Below are positions 45,275 through 55,092 of a stretch of DNA of 64,000 nt, in pieces. Position numbers and translations under genes: made by a program. The notes under the pieces were generated by a model. The model saw only the letters and a program-made list of their open reading frames with translations. It was not told where the DNA came from and ran no database searches. The DNA is from Actinobaculum suis (GTDB taxonomy: Bacteria; Actinomycetota; Actinomycetes; Actinomycetales; Actinomycetaceae). Every line of letters begins with the position of its first letter. Position 1 is the first letter of the stretch. The stretch covers positions 209,410-273,409 of the forward strand of contig NZ_FNAU01000002.1 in NCBI RefSeq assembly GCF_900102025.1, read 5' to 3'.

Positions 45275-45689
45275 AACTCAGGCGAGGGCCCCGGCTACCG
45301 GCCTAACCGGTTGGCCGGGAGGCCCGAGCCGTGAACTAGAACGCGCATCGCCTACGAGCCGCGAACTAAAACTCGCGCGGCCGTAGGCTAGGTGCAGGGC
45401 TAATGTCTAGGCGCAAGGCTAATAGGCTAGATTTAAATATGAGTGCGGGGAACGAACTAAGAGGAAGGCAGTTCGTTCCCCGCACTCTTGCGTTTAAGGC
45501 AAGCCCCGCGTGCAGCGCGAGCTTGCGCGGTAAATAATCAATCAGCGGTAAATTTTCGGGGGTTTAGTCACCCGGCGTTTTGTTACCCGGCAGCTTAGGT
45601 ACCAAAGTTTAGGTACCAAGTGGTGGGTTACTCGACGGTCCAGTTGCCTGGCAGTTAGTTACTCGAAGGTTTAGTTGCCTGACGGTGAG
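45275..45689. other. gene-free spacer after clpC with terminator and repeats
   Basis: Copies of the clpC end (AGCCGCGAACTAAAACTC) lie at 45262 and 45358, with a variant at 45327. A strong hairpin is at 45441-45487. A 31-base repeat (TTACTCGA, GTTGCCTG) runs from 45628 to 45700, reaching into the end of the AhpD-like gene. No gene is visible. Confidence 0.8.
45441..45487. terminator. perfect 18-base hairpin after clpC
   Basis: GAGTGCGGGGAACGAACT pairs exactly with 45470-45487 across an 11-base loop. It lies between clpC and a convergent gene and probably ends both transcripts. Confidence 0.75.
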
Positions 45690-46028
45690 TTACTCAGCGG
45701 TGAGTTCGTCGAAAGCAGCGAGTGCCTTGGCGCCGTATACCGTGCCCGGGCCGCCGTTCATGAGCAGGCACACCTTGATCATCGCAACGAGCTCTTCGCG
45801 GGTTCCGCCTGCCTTAGCCAAAGCGTCCACGTGCGCGATAATGCAGCCTTCGCACTTCGTGCTGATCGCAATAGCCAAAGCGATGAGTTCCTTCGTCTTG
45901 ACGTCGAGCGCATCTTCCTTCATGTTCAAGTCATGCATATGCATGAAGGCTTTAAGATCTTCCGGGGCGGCCTTGAACAGTTCCGCAGTTTCCTTCTTAT
46001 TGGCCTTCGCCTTTTCCTTGTAGCTCAC
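45690..46028 (-). CDS. AhpD-like carboxymuconolactone decarboxylase family protein
   Basis: The 112-residue all-helical protein carries the AhpD-type redox site: E47, then KCEGCIIAHVDAL with C59, C62 and H66. CMD-family proteins with this CxxC act as small peroxidases or disulfide reductases; the exact substrate is unknown. The start is a GTG after GAGAGGA. It is divergent from the SulP gene 188 bases away. Confidence 0.88.
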   Translation of the reverse strand: MSYKEKAKANKKETAELFKAAPEDLKAFMHMHDLNMKEDALDVKTKELIALAIAISTKCEGCIIAHVDALAKAGGTREELVAMIKVCLLMNGGPGTVYGAKALAAFDELTAE

Positions 46029-46216
46029 GGTTTATCCTCTCTGATAGTAGTTCGAGCCGTCTCCTCAAATATACGCGAGAAGACGCGCGGAAAATCCCGC
46101 CCAGAGAAGAAAAACCGAGCAATAAAATCAATACCCAGCAACGCTATTGAAGCACATTTGAAAAATGCCGAACTAAATGCTATGATGGGTACAGTTTTTA
46201 GTCTTGAAGGAGTTCT

Positions 46217-47830
46217 TTGAAGCTTCGTAAGCATCTGCTTTCACTGCTGCCCAACATTACTGATATTCGCGAAATTCGCCAGCACTGGAAAACCGATATT
46301 CTTGCCGGAATCACCACCGGAATTGTGGCCCTCCCGCTCGCCTTAGCCTTTGGGGTGGCCTCGGGAGTAGGCGCGGCCGCCGGCCTAATTACGGCGATTG
46401 TGGCCGGAATCGTAGGCGCCATTTTTGGTGGTTCCCGGTTCCAAGTTTCGGGCCCCACCGGAGCCATGGTCGTTATTTTGGCTCCGCTGGTTGCCGCCTA
46501 TGGAATCGGCGTCGTACCTTTGCTCTCGCTAATGGCCGGGGTACTGCTCATTGTGGGCGCGGTTTTGGGCTTGGGCCAGGTGGTCTCGCTGATTCCTTGG
46601 CCGGTGATTGAGGGGTTCACGCTCGGGATCGCCTTCATCTTGATTTTCCAGCAAATTCCGAATGCTTTGGGCGTGGAAGTACAAGCCGGGGGCAATACGC
46701 TGCTGGCCGGGTTCGCCGCAATACGCGAAGCTTCGTATCCGCAGGCGTTCCTGCCGTTGGCGGTGGCGCTAATAACCGCGCTGCTCATTTACTTCCTGGA
46801 CAAGATTTCGCCGCAGTTCCCCGGTTCGCTGGTAGCACTGGCAATTGTGACCGCGGTGGCGGTGGTGGCGAAACTACCCGTGCCCACGATCGGGGAAATA
46901 CCGAACTCTTTGCCCGCTCCACATCTACCTCCAATCTCGGCCGAGGTAGTAACGGCGCTCCTCCCGGGCGCGATTTCAGTGGCCTTGCTAGCCGGAATTG
47001 AATCCCTGCTTTCGGCGCGCGTAGCGGCCGGCATGGTACCGGGCGGAACCTATAATCCAGACCGAGAGCTTTTGGGTCAGGGGGCCGCGAACTGCGCCGT
47101 CGGCCTCTTCGGTGGTATGCCCGCAACCGGAGCAATCGTTCGCACCGCAGTGAACGTGCGAGCCGAGGGCCGTTCCCGGCTTTCCCCGGTAATACACTCC
47201 CTGGTGCTTGTGGGAGTGGTGTATGGAGCCGCCCAGATCGTAAGCGTGATCCCGCTTTCCGCTTTGGCAGGCGTACTGTTTGTGACGGCCGGGAGGATGA
47301 TCCCGGTACATTCGATCCGCCAAATTTCGCGTTCCACCCGTACCGACATTCTGGTTTTCGTGCTCACCGCGCTAATCACAGTGGTATTTGACCTCATTTG
47401 GGCGATCCTCATCGGCGTTACCATCGCAACTATCTCGATCATGCGCGGTTTAGCGCGGCAATCCGGGGTGCGCAAGGAATACCCCACTAAGAATCCGCGG
47501 ATTCGTACTTTGCGGATCGATGGCGCCATGTTCTTTGGCGTGGCAGATCGCATAGAGGAAGAAATTATCCGGCTAGACGACGTATGGGTGGTAATCTTGC
47601 GGCTCTCCCATGTGGGAGTAATGGATGCAACGGGCGCGAAAACGCTGGCGGATATCGTCACCACTTTGCGGGAAGCTGATAATCACGTGCTCGTGGTGGG
47701 GTTACGTACCGCCCACGAAGAGCTCACCGAATCCATGGGGCTTACTGCCGCGGCCGGCGGAAAGGAAAACTTCTTCGATAATATCGACGACGCCGTTACC
47801 GCCGCTGAGAAATTCTGCTCCGCAAAGTGA
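46217..47830 (+). CDS. SulP family anion permease with STAS domain
   Basis: The 537-residue product has a membrane part of about 12-14 segments with DILAGITTGIVALPLALAFGVASGVGAAAGL, GSRFQVSGPTGAMVVILAP and a late ARVAAGMVPGGTYNPDRELLGQGAANCAVGLFGGMPATGAIVRTAVN, all SulP marks. A STAS domain follows near residues 430-537 (IDGAMFFGVADRIEEEI, HVGVMDATGAKTLADIV). SulP proteins take up sulfate, bicarbonate or other anions; the substrate is open. The start is a TTG with AAGGAG upstream. Confidence 0.92.
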   Translation: MKLRKHLLSLLPNITDIREIRQHWKTDILAGITTGIVALPLALAFGVASGVGAAAGLITAIVAGIVGAIFGGSRFQVSGPTGAMVVILAPLVAAYGIGVVPLLSLMAGVLLIVGAVLGLGQVVSLIPWPVIEGFTLGIAFILIFQQIPNALGVEVQAGGNTLLAGFAAIREASYPQAFLPLAVALITALLIYFLDKISPQFPGSLVALAIVTAVAVVAKLPVPTIGEIPNSLPAPHLPPISAEVVTALLPGAISVALLAGIESLLSARVAAGMVPGGTYNPDRELLGQGAANCAVGLFGGMPATGAIVRTAVNVRAEGRSRLSPVIHSLVLVGVVYGAAQIVSVIPLSALAGVLFVTAGRMIPVHSIRQISRSTRTDILVFVLTALITVVFDLIWAILIGVTIATISIMRGLARQSGVRKEYPTKNPRIRTLRIDGAMFFGVADRIEEEIIRLDDVWVVILRLSHVGVMDATGAKTLADIVTTLREADNHVLVVGLRTAHEELTESMGLTAAAGGKENFFDNIDDAVTAAEKFCSAK

Positions 47831-48452
47831 CTTTTCGATACAGCAACCCCGCCAGTAAAAGCACTGCCCCCACAAGAGTGTAAATTTGCCACGAATCAAC
47901 CTGTGACATCACCACATTCCAGACGGAAGTTTCTTCCGGCGGGAAAAAGAAGCCACTACCTAAGGCAATAAGAGACGGAATCACCCAGGTATACTTCTTT
48001 CCGCCTATGGCGGCAGAGATGATTGCCAGCCCCCACCAGAATGCAAATAGGCGAGGCAAAGCTAGCGGATTCGGCTCGTGCATATATGCCCCTAATCCCA
48101 GGCCAATTCCCAAAACCATGAGGAGAGAAATCGCAGCGTGGGTATCGGTTACCCGCCGCCGCGGAAGCGGATGGTATGCCGCTTCGAAGCCGGGAAATAC
48201 GGTAGTGACGGCAACCACGGGGATACCCACAGTTAGCAACCGAGCCAAGGGGGTAACTCCACCTGCCACCCAGGAGTGAACGGTCACGCGTTCGCCAAGC
48301 AGGATAATCGCGAGGCAGATGGTGGGAATGACTATCAGGGCCGCAGGAATACCGTGGGCACGGATATACGCGTGCGTCAAGGCCCGCGGCAAGGCACCAG
48401 GCCGATTATTCTCGAAATGCGAGTAAGTTTGATTAGGCTCCGGATCTGTCAT
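47796..48452 (-). CDS. unknown membrane protein of the ABC exporter operon
   Basis: The 218-residue protein has about six membrane segments (ALIVIPTICLAIILLGERV, LLTVGIPVVAVTTVF, ISLLMVLGIGLGLGAYM, WGLAIISAAIGG, WVIPSLIALGSGFFF, IYTLVGAVLLLAGLLY). No motif identifies it. It overlaps the preceding permease gene by 20 bases, so it is the last gene of a three-gene operon with the ATPase and permease, and its end overlaps the convergent SulP gene by 35 bases. GGGAGAAA precedes the ATG. It may be a second permease-like part. Confidence 0.75.
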   Translation of the reverse strand: MTDPEPNQTYSHFENNRPGALPRALTHAYIRAHGIPAALIVIPTICLAIILLGERVTVHSWVAGGVTPLARLLTVGIPVVAVTTVFPGFEAAYHPLPRRRVTDTHAAISLLMVLGIGLGLGAYMHEPNPLALPRLFAFWWGLAIISAAIGGKKYTWVIPSLIALGSGFFFPPEETSVWNVVMSQVDSWQIYTLVGAVLLLAGLLYRKVTLRSRISQRR

Positions 48453-49815
48453 AGATTTCTCCCGCCCAAGCTTGCTGCTCTGCCAATGGTAGTTTTATGA
48501 CCTGCTTGACCTCGTTGAGTAAAACCGAAGGCGCATAAACTATCGATTCGATACCGCTATCGTCCAAGATTCCCGGTGATGCTTGGTGGAGTAGCCACAA
48601 GGTGAAAAGAGTGGTGTTATCGAACATTTCTGCGCTCAAATCAGCGTTCGCGGCTTCGGTGTTGCTCACTTCCGCGTTGCCGGTAGCGACGCCATCGTGT
48701 TCCGCCGGAGTATCAGGCACAAAGAGGTGATTGGAAAGTGCCAGGACGTACGCCGTTGGGAGGGTAACTTGATCCGTGCCCATGCGTACCGAAAGGTTGA
48801 GACTGTAGGAAGCATTCGCCGTACCGTCAAGCGCAAAGTCCTGAAAACTTGCGGGCAGAGGGACTGTAGGAGGAAGAGCATCAAGTACTCGTTCTTGGAT
48901 GGCCACCAGTTCGGGTAGTAACCGGCCGTGTTCTTTCCAAACGCATATCTGCGGAGGTGTGCGGCTGGCGCCAGCCTCCGATTCTGGGGTCGTGGGCGGG
49001 GAAGGGGAAGTGCAAACCACGAGACTAGCGGCCGGGCGCCGCAGTTCTGCTTGTGGCAACAATGCCGCCGTCACAATTACTATTCCCGCAAGCGAAAACG
49101 CGACGAAAGCTTGACCGTAACCGCGGGTTATCGAGCTTAAAATATTGGGGTGTTGGGCGCGGGCGGAAGGCCCAGCGATGAGAAGCGCGCAAAGGCAAGC
49201 CACACCCGCGAATAATGCCAGCGCCCCAGTTTTGACATAAGGCACAAGTTCATACGGTTCCTCGAAGGCAAACTGGGTCGCGAAAACACCCATGCCGAGG
49301 GTCAAACAAAAAGAGACAATTGCGCACACCGCTAGAGATAATTCAGAACGGCCAAGTAATTGCGCCACACATACGCCGCAAACGGCTACCGCTAGGTAGC
49401 AAACGCTGGGACTCCAGGAAAAAACTCCCCGTGCGAAAAACGTATTTGAGGGCGAGGAAATATGAGCGAATAAGGCGATAAGAAGGAGTGTTCCCGCGCT
49501 GGCAAGTATGGAAGCTACCGCGGGGAGAAGAAGACGAAGATTTTCTACGAAAACGGTTCGGCGGCGCAACGGCACCCACGAAAACAGACGCGTTTGCGTC
49601 TCGTACTTTACTTCGACCCCCTGGAGCGCGGCAACAAGCGGCGAAAACAGGAGGAATGGGAAAAGTGCCCCGGACGAAACCGCCGTACTTGATATATTCC
49701 AGCGGTTTCGCATAAGTATCGCAATGAGCACGACGATGAATAACAATACGGGCGTTGCGTAAACCAGAAGGTGACGGCGGTACCACAAGGGAGAACGAGT
49801 CTTAGGAGGTTTCAT
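48433..49815 (-). CDS. ABC exporter membrane protein with large extracytoplasmic part
   Basis: The 460-residue product has six membrane segments in the first 270 residues (VYATPVLLFIVVLIAIL, ALFPFLLFSPLVAALQG, ILASAGTLLLIALFAHI and others), then about 180 soluble residues that end in LPLAEQQAWAGEIYDRSG. The first half has the ABC-2 permease look with LFSWVPLRRRTVFVENL. It overlaps the upstream ATPase gene by 14 bases and the next gene by 20, so all three are coupled. The exported substrate is unknown. Confidence 0.75.
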   Translation of the reverse strand: MKPPKTRSPLWYRRHLLVYATPVLLFIVVLIAILMRNRWNISSTAVSSGALFPFLLFSPLVAALQGVEVKYETQTRLFSWVPLRRRTVFVENLRLLLPAVASILASAGTLLLIALFAHISSPSNTFFARGVFSWSPSVCYLAVAVCGVCVAQLLGRSELSLAVCAIVSFCLTLGMGVFATQFAFEEPYELVPYVKTGALALFAGVACLCALLIAGPSARAQHPNILSSITRGYGQAFVAFSLAGIVIVTAALLPQAELRRPAASLVVCTSPSPPTTPESEAGASRTPPQICVWKEHGRLLPELVAIQERVLDALPPTVPLPASFQDFALDGTANASYSLNLSVRMGTDQVTLPTAYVLALSNHLFVPDTPAEHDGVATGNAEVSNTEAANADLSAEMFDNTTLFTLWLLHQASPGILDDSGIESIVYAPSVLLNEVKQVIKLPLAEQQAWAGEIYDRSGA

Positions 49816-50692
49816 GAGGAGCCTCGCTTTCTCGGGGTGTGCTACCTACCGATTCCGCAAGGCTGGTTCCGGGAATTGCCGAAGCCGCAGGGGTGGGAGA
49901 GTGATCTTGACTTGCTGACTGGGCAGTTCCCACTCCAGTTATTGTTTCCGCAGGGTGGGAATGCCGAACAAGATGTAGGAAGCCGCTTTCCGCAAGGGAT
50001 GTGCCGGCCGAGCGGTGAGCGGTGGCCAAGGCCTCCAGCTGTGCTACGTTGCCGTCGAAGATAATACTGCCCGCATCAAGTACGAGTACCCGGTCTGCTA
50101 CGCGTACTACGTCTTCGAGTAGATGCGTAGAAAGTATGGTGAGCGGCGCGAGATGTTGGGAAATGAGGGTGCGGATAGCAACGCGCTGCTCGGGGTCCAG
50201 GCCGGCAGTCGGCTCATCTAGTATCAACACCTGGGGAGTGCCGATAATGGCACTGGCCAGGCCGCATCTGCGTACCTGCCCGCCGGAAAGACTGCCCATC
50301 CGATGGTGGTGAATATTCGCTATATCTAGCGAATCGAGCACTTCGCCAATCTGGGCGGATATTTTCCGCAAAGGCACTCCGCGCATCCAGGCGATGTAGG
50401 TAATGAATTCCACCACGGTTAGTTTTGGATTGAAAGTAACTTCTTGGGGGAGGAAGCTTATATCTGCGAGCTTGCCCGCGCGGATTTGCGCGGAGAGTTG
50501 CTGGCCATTAATCGTCACTTGACCGCTAAATGCTGGCAGGATACCCACGAGGGTTTTGAGGAGTGTAGTTTTTCCGGCCCCATTTACTCCGAGGAGTGCG
50601 ACTACGCCGTCGCGAAGGGAAAAAGATAGATCGGTGAAAATCGGCGGGGATTTTCCGTACCGCTGGGTGAGTGCAGATGCTTGCAGTTCCAT
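49802..50692 (-). CDS. ABC transporter ATP-binding protein
   Basis: The ATPase has Walker A GVNGAGKTTLLKTLVG, Q-loop FLPQEVTF, signature SLSGGQVRRCGLA, Walker B QVLILDEPTAGLDPEQR and switch ILSTHLLEDV, typical of ABC-2 exporters. The last 75 residues are a Ser/Thr/Ala-rich tail with no fold. I use the ATG at 50692 because the family starts there; a GTG at 50746 has the best ribosome site (AAAGGAGG) and would add 18 residues across a hairpin, and a GTG at 50704 is a third choice. It leads the operon with the permease and the unknown membrane protein. Confidence 0.88.
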   Translation of the reverse strand: MELQASALTQRYGKSPPIFTDLSFSLRDGVVALLGVNGAGKTTLLKTLVGILPAFSGQVTINGQQLSAQIRAGKLADISFLPQEVTFNPKLTVVEFITYIAWMRGVPLRKISAQIGEVLDSLDIANIHHHRMGSLSGGQVRRCGLASAIIGTPQVLILDEPTAGLDPEQRVAIRTLISQHLAPLTILSTHLLEDVVRVADRVLVLDAGSIIFDGNVAQLEALATAHRSAGTSLAESGFLHLVRHSHPAETITGVGTAQSASQDHSPTPAASAIPGTSLAESVGSTPRESEAPHETS

Positions 50693-50715
50693 ATTGTTCT
50701 CAGTCACCTCTATGA

Positions 50716-50750
50716 AGGTGTGGCCCGTCGGTGAACGAAGGGCCACACCT
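50716..50750 (-). promoter_or_regulatory. leader hairpin before the ABC ATPase gene
   Basis: AGGTGTGGCCC and GGGCCACACCT form a perfect 11-base stem with a 13-base loop, between the strong ribosome site AAAGGAGG (about 50756) and the ATG at 50692. It covers the possible GTG start at 50746, so it could tune translation. Confidence 0.5.
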
Positions 50751-50983
50751 CCTCCTTTATGTTGAAACGATCAATAGCTACCCAACCTGACGCACGTTGC
50801 CGGAGGCAATCCCCCAGGTGCAAGCGTTTCGAGAGATCTGCGAGCTCCTGGAGCTCTTTTTAGGTAAACCCGCGCGAGTCGTTTTCATTATATCGACGTG
50901 TGGGATGGGTCACAAGGGGTGCGGGTGGGGTGGGGGACCAGATTCTGGAATAGGGATGCCGCGTTGTGGAGTAGGGTGAAAAC

Positions 50984-51406
50984 ATGCGTCCGATATTGAA
51001 CATTATTTGGCTTTTCTGTGGGGGTATTTGGCTGGCCCTTGCTTATGCACTGCTCGGCATTTTTTCCTGCGTTTTTATTATTACGATCCCAGCGGGAGTG
51101 GCCTGCTTCCGCATTGCCGGATATGTGCTGTGGCCGTTCGGGCGCACCGTGGTAGAAAAGCCGGGCGCGGGAGCTGGCTCTTGCCTGATGAACGTGGTGT
51201 GGTTCTGCGTGGCCGGCCTGTGGTTAACACTCGTACACTTCGTTACTGCCTTGGCACAGGCGGTCACCATTATTGGCATTCCCCTCGCGGTAGCAAATAT
51301 TAAGCTCATCCCGGTTACTTGCTTCCCCTTCGGCAAGTATGTGATCAGCACGCGGGCTGCCGGCCCGCGTTATCCCTCCCCATATCCGCACGGCTATTAC
51401 CGCTAG
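50984..51406 (+). CDS. YccF domain-containing membrane protein
   Basis: The 140-residue protein consists of two tandem YccF (DUF307) units: NIIWLFCGGIWLALAYALLGIFSCVFIITIPAGVACFRIAGYVLWPFG and NVVWFCVAGLWLTLVHFVTALAQAVTIIGIPLAVANIKLIPVTCFPFGK. The repeated IWL...TIPAG...WPFG pattern is family-defining. The function is unknown; in other bacteria the gene is often alone. The stop is followed by about four imperfect copies of an 18-base word that includes CCGCTAGTGC. Confidence 0.9.
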   Translation: MRPILNIIWLFCGGIWLALAYALLGIFSCVFIITIPAGVACFRIAGYVLWPFGRTVVEKPGAGAGSCLMNVVWFCVAGLWLTLVHFVTALAQAVTIIGIPLAVANIKLIPVTCFPFGKYVISTRAAGPRYPSPYPHGYYR

Positions 51407-51587
51407 TGCGTGCCTGTATTGCTAGGGCATGCCTATACCGCTAGTGCACGGCTATAACCGTTGATGCATAGCTACTGCCGTTACAGGCCTACCGGCCAGT
51501 AGAAGTGCTAGCAGTAGCAGTGCTAGCAGGCCGAAACGATTATTTGCTACCGAATTTTTGCCATTGTTGCGAACGCAGGCCGCGCAG

Positions 51588-52430
51588 TTAGCGCGCCGCT
51601 TTTTCACCGGCGCGAATCGCCACTTGCAGATGATTGCCAGCCGGTGGGGCTGGGCAGGTAGCAAAATCACTGAAGGCCATCGGGAAGTTCAAAGCGCGGT
51701 TGAAATCAATCTTCACCTCGCCAGTGCGCGTGGTCGCAAATTGTGCCGCTGAGTCCTTCTTCGGCAGGCCCGGCCCGGGGAAGGAAACAAAACGCCAAGC
51801 ATCAGTTTCCTGGCCGGAAGTAGCATCCGAAAACACGGCCGTGAGCACGCCATCAGGGTCGCCTTGTACCGCCAGGCGGTGAGCGGCGGCGTCGTACCGG
51901 AAAGTGACTTCCCCTACCAGGTGTGCGGTGCCACGCAAACCTTCCCGCGCGGTACTAATTTCTACTTCGCGCGGGGCGGGGAAAGCGGTGAAGCGGGCGG
52001 TAACTACGGCGTTCGGGTCGTAGGCGAATACCGGGACGCCCGCAAAGCCGGTGCGGGTGGGAGCGTGCGGATCGCGGATGCGGACCATGTAACGCCCGCC
52101 GCGCATCCCCACTTCGGCGATGCGGTCTTGCCAGTGGAGAGTGAGGTCGGAATCATCTTCGGCGGTCACGATGCTTGCCTCTGCCACCACGACGCCGCCG
52201 CGGCGCACCCCCTCTGCGGGATCGAACTGGGCGAGCACGTGACCATCAACCTCGTGGAAAGTCCCGGGAAAACCGCTGACCGTGCGCGGGTGGGAGTTTA
52301 GCCACGTGAAGGAAATGAGGGAGAGCCAGCCGTGCGGGGCCGCCAGTTCCTGTTCGCGGCGCTGATGCCAGGCCTGCCACTTAGTAATTGCCTCTGTATC
52401 CTGCGGAATGTGTGAACCAGTATTCTCCAT
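51588..52430 (-). CDS. DUF1684 domain-containing protein
   Basis: The 280-residue protein has the DUF1684 order: WQAWHQRREQELAAPHGWLSLISFTWL near the start, FTAFPAPREVEISTAREG, GEVTFRYDAAAHRLAV, a FSDATSGQETDAWRFVSF strand, and the highly conserved DFNRALNFPMAFSDFATCPAPPAGNHLQVAIRAGEK at the end. The biochemical role is unknown. I chose the ATG at 52430 because the conserved part starts right after; the frame stays open to 52517. The product is soluble and has no signal peptide. Confidence 0.88.
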   Translation of the reverse strand: MENTGSHIPQDTEAITKWQAWHQRREQELAAPHGWLSLISFTWLNSHPRTVSGFPGTFHEVDGHVLAQFDPAEGVRRGGVVVAEASIVTAEDDSDLTLHWQDRIAEVGMRGGRYMVRIRDPHAPTRTGFAGVPVFAYDPNAVVTARFTAFPAPREVEISTAREGLRGTAHLVGEVTFRYDAAAHRLAVQGDPDGVLTAVFSDATSGQETDAWRFVSFPGPGLPKKDSAAQFATTRTGEVKIDFNRALNFPMAFSDFATCPAPPAGNHLQVAIRAGEKAAR

Positions 52431-52551
52431 GCTCACATTGTAGTTGTGACATGCCGCCCATTCATCTCTTCCGATTTGGGGGAAAGTAGAATCCGGGTTA
52501 TACTCGTATGCGTCCAAAAAACGAGAACTACTCAGTTCTGTTCTTGGTGCT

Positions 52552-52626
<75 letters not shown>

Positions 52627-52627
<1 letters not shown>

Positions 52628-52672
52628 AACTCCTCCTCGGATGATTTTTCCCGGCGGGGAGTTTTTATTTTC
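52627..52672 (+). terminator. terminator after tRNA-Arg
   Basis: AAACTCC right after the CCA end pairs with GGAGTTT at 52658-52664 and TTTTTATTTT follows, a plain intrinsic terminator. Beyond it, to 52856, lie GGGAACGAGTATTTACC repeats and no gene. Confidence 0.7.
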
Positions 52673-52856
52673 CATCGGGGAGATATTTATTTACCGGGAG
52701 GAACGAGTATTCACCGGGAAACGAGTATTTACCGGGAACCGGGAACTCGTTTGTGTGCTAACCGTGAGCCGGAGCGAGGGTGCTCAGGAGCGGCGAAGGT
52801 AAGGAACGCCGGCGGTAACAAGGAGCGACGGCGGTAAACCGTAACTCAGCTACGCG

Positions 52857-54044
52857 CTATGCCAGTAGGCTTACTCCCAAAGTGGCGAGGCCGATAATAA
52901 AAGCAGTGGCAAGCGCGGCCAACACAACCGGGCGTAGCCCCACTTTGATAATGCTCCGGAAATGCACTCCCATTCCCAGTGCGAACATCGCGGCAGACAT
53001 CAAAACTGTTTGCACCGGCTTGATTACGTCCAGCACCGCCATTGGAATCAGACCGGTGCTCCGCACTGCCACGCAGATAATAAAGCCGAGCACGAAGGCC
53101 GGAATTAGCGGCGGCAAAGCGGCCCGCGTACCCGCATCGGCGGCGCCCGGCGTATTTGCGTTTTCGCTCGCCTCGGCGCTTTGCCCGGTTCTCGCACCCG
53201 CTTGGCTGCTATTGTTGCCGCCGGGCAGGCTCGTGTTACCGCCGGTCAGGCTTGCAGCCGCTGCACGGGCTTGCCGCCGGTTTTGCCGCTGTTCCTGGCG
53301 CACCAGCCACCGGCGCCAACCGGAAAGGCCGATCATCACCGGGGCGAGCATGAGCACGCGAGCAAGTTTCACGGTAACGGCCACGCTCAAGGTTTGCGCG
53401 CCAATAATGCCGCCGGCCGCCACCACTTGCGCCACTTCGTGGGTGGAAAGCCCAATTAGCATGCCACTCGCGGTTTCATCAAAGCCCAAAGCGTGCACCA
53501 ACAACGGCATGAGCGGAATCATGAGGGTGCCAAAAAGCACCACTAGGGCCAGAGCGGTAGCAGTATCGTCCTCATCGGCGTCGGACACCGCCATAGCGCC
53601 GGCCACCGCAGCCGCCCCGCAAATCGAAAAACCGGAAGCAATCAGCAACACTAGCGGCACGGCGAGCCGCAAGGCGCGCCCCACTAGCACCGTGAACAGG
53701 AAAGTGCCGGCCACGCACAAGACGGCAAGCAAGAAAGCACCGCCGCCAATCGCCGCAATATCGGAAAAAGCGAGCTGCAGACCCAAAAGCACAATGCCGA
53801 GCCGCAATACCTGCTTGCCTGCGATCGCAATCCCGGGTTGCAGGCGCGGCCCGGGGCGGCGAATATTGCACCAAATAATGCCCGCGAGGATCGCCACGAG
53901 CATCCCCGAAAGCGTGGGCACCAGATGATTGATCCAAGTGGCCACCACACCAACCAGCAAACTCAAAACTAGGCCGGGTAACGCCGCAGAATAGCGCGCC
54001 AAGGCGGGGCTTGTGCTCTCGGGGGTGTGGCTGCTTTCGCGCAA
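52857..54044 (-). CDS. YeiH/UPF0324 family putative sulfate exporter
   Basis: The 395-residue protein has about ten membrane segments and the UPF0324 blocks LGIVLLGLQLAFSDI, GFSICGAAAVAGAM, TALALVVLFGTLMIPLMPLL and GLSTHEVAQVVAAGGIIG. The family is annotated as putative sulfate exporters and is poorly studied. A Gly/Asn/Ala-rich low-complexity loop (residues 265-305, e.g. LTGGNTSLPGGNNSSQ) splits the C-terminal half. The start is a TTG after AGGAAGGCGAG. Confidence 0.88.
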   Translation of the reverse strand: MRESSHTPESTSPALARYSAALPGLVLSLLVGVVATWINHLVPTLSGMLVAILAGIIWCNIRRPGPRLQPGIAIAGKQVLRLGIVLLGLQLAFSDIAAIGGGAFLLAVLCVAGTFLFTVLVGRALRLAVPLVLLIASGFSICGAAAVAGAMAVSDADEDDTATALALVVLFGTLMIPLMPLLVHALGFDETASGMLIGLSTHEVAQVVAAGGIIGAQTLSVAVTVKLARVLMLAPVMIGLSGWRRWLVRQEQRQNRRQARAAAASLTGGNTSLPGGNNSSQAGARTGQSAEASENANTPGAADAGTRAALPPLIPAFVLGFIICVAVRSTGLIPMAVLDVIKPVQTVLMSAAMFALGMGVHFRSIIKVGLRPVVLAALATAFIIGLATLGVSLLA

Positions 54045-55092
54045 GTCTCGCCTTCCTATTATTGGGTGTGCATTTGCATTTCTGGGTGAGTACGACGCCG
54101 CCTGCCGGTGCCTAAGCCCTGCGGTATCTAAGCGCTGCCGGTGCCAAGCCCTGCCGGTGCCTAAGCGCTGCCGGTCCCAAACCCTGCGGTGCCTAAGTTC
54201 CTTGCTACGGCAGGGGCGTTCCTAACTACAATAGCGGATTCGGCGAGTGGGCCGAGGTGCCCGTGCCGGCAGGGCTGTTATCTGTGCTGGCGGGGCTGCT
54301 ATCTGTGCCGGTAGGGCTGCTATCTGTGCCGGCAGGGCCGCTACCTGCGGTAATAATCACGCGCCTACTTGAAATCTTGTGTAGCTTGTTTATCGCGCGT
54401 TGTCTAGTGTATTTTTGGGACGTACTGAAAGTGTGCGCGGTCACCTGCTCGTTTAGGTGCTGGGTGCACTTCCGGTGCCATTGCGCCGTCGTCGTACCTA
54501 CAACTTGGCGAACTCTGGATACCGCGAAGGTAACCCGTGGTTTCCGGTAGCGGGCCGCAGGTACCGGCAGGCTCTCGCGGGTCATGGGAGCCTGCCCGGC
54601 GGTTCAGTAATTTACCTTCGACTTGTGTTTGCTCACCACTTATCGTTACTCTGTGGCTAAGTAAGGGGAGGCGAACCTGAGCGCGTGGCGGGGTGCGGTG
54701 CTACGCGGTGCAGGAAAGATGCGCGGCAAGGTGCCGTGCGGGGTGCTGGGCGATCGCGCTCCGGCAACCGTACTCCGGCAACCGCGCAGCTCACAGCCAC
54801 GTGTAGCCGTACGCGGCCGCAGCCGTACGCAACGGTAACCGCAGCCGTACGCAGCCGGAGCCGTAACCGTACCGCGCGCCGCGCGCAATAAAACAAAATA
54901 ATGCAAATCAACCGCACCGGTGCAAGCACGGCAAGGTTTAGGTCTAAGCAAAGCTTTCGGCCCAAACGGAGGTCCCGGCCGAAACAGAGGCTTCGGCCTG
55001 AGCCGAAACAGTTGCGCCGGCGCGGTCACGGCACGGAACGAGAACGAAAGTCTCGTATTCTGGCCAGTCGATCAGTGCTGATCGGAGGATAT
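54045..55092. other. gene-free 1 kb spacer between divergent yeiH-type gene and cstA
   Basis: A loose repeat of CTGCCGGTGCCTAAGC runs at 54110-54200. Four 21-base units of GTGCCGGCAGGGCTGCTATCT type start at 54263, 54284, 54305 and 54326. GCAGCCGTACGC words recur at 54790-54870. ORFs here only translate these repeats. Promoters for both flanking genes must lie here; CGGAGGATAT before 55093 is the cstA ribosome site. Confidence 0.75.
54263..54346. repeat. 21-base tandem repeat, four copies
   Basis: Four units of GTGCCGGCAGGGCTGCTATCT type in perfect 21-base register, each with one to three changes. Confidence 0.88.

Noticed and set aside
54226..54585. 119-codon minus-strand ORF with TDSSPTG repeats
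   Set aside because: Its repeats only translate the 21-base tandem array; no ribosome site or homology-like features.
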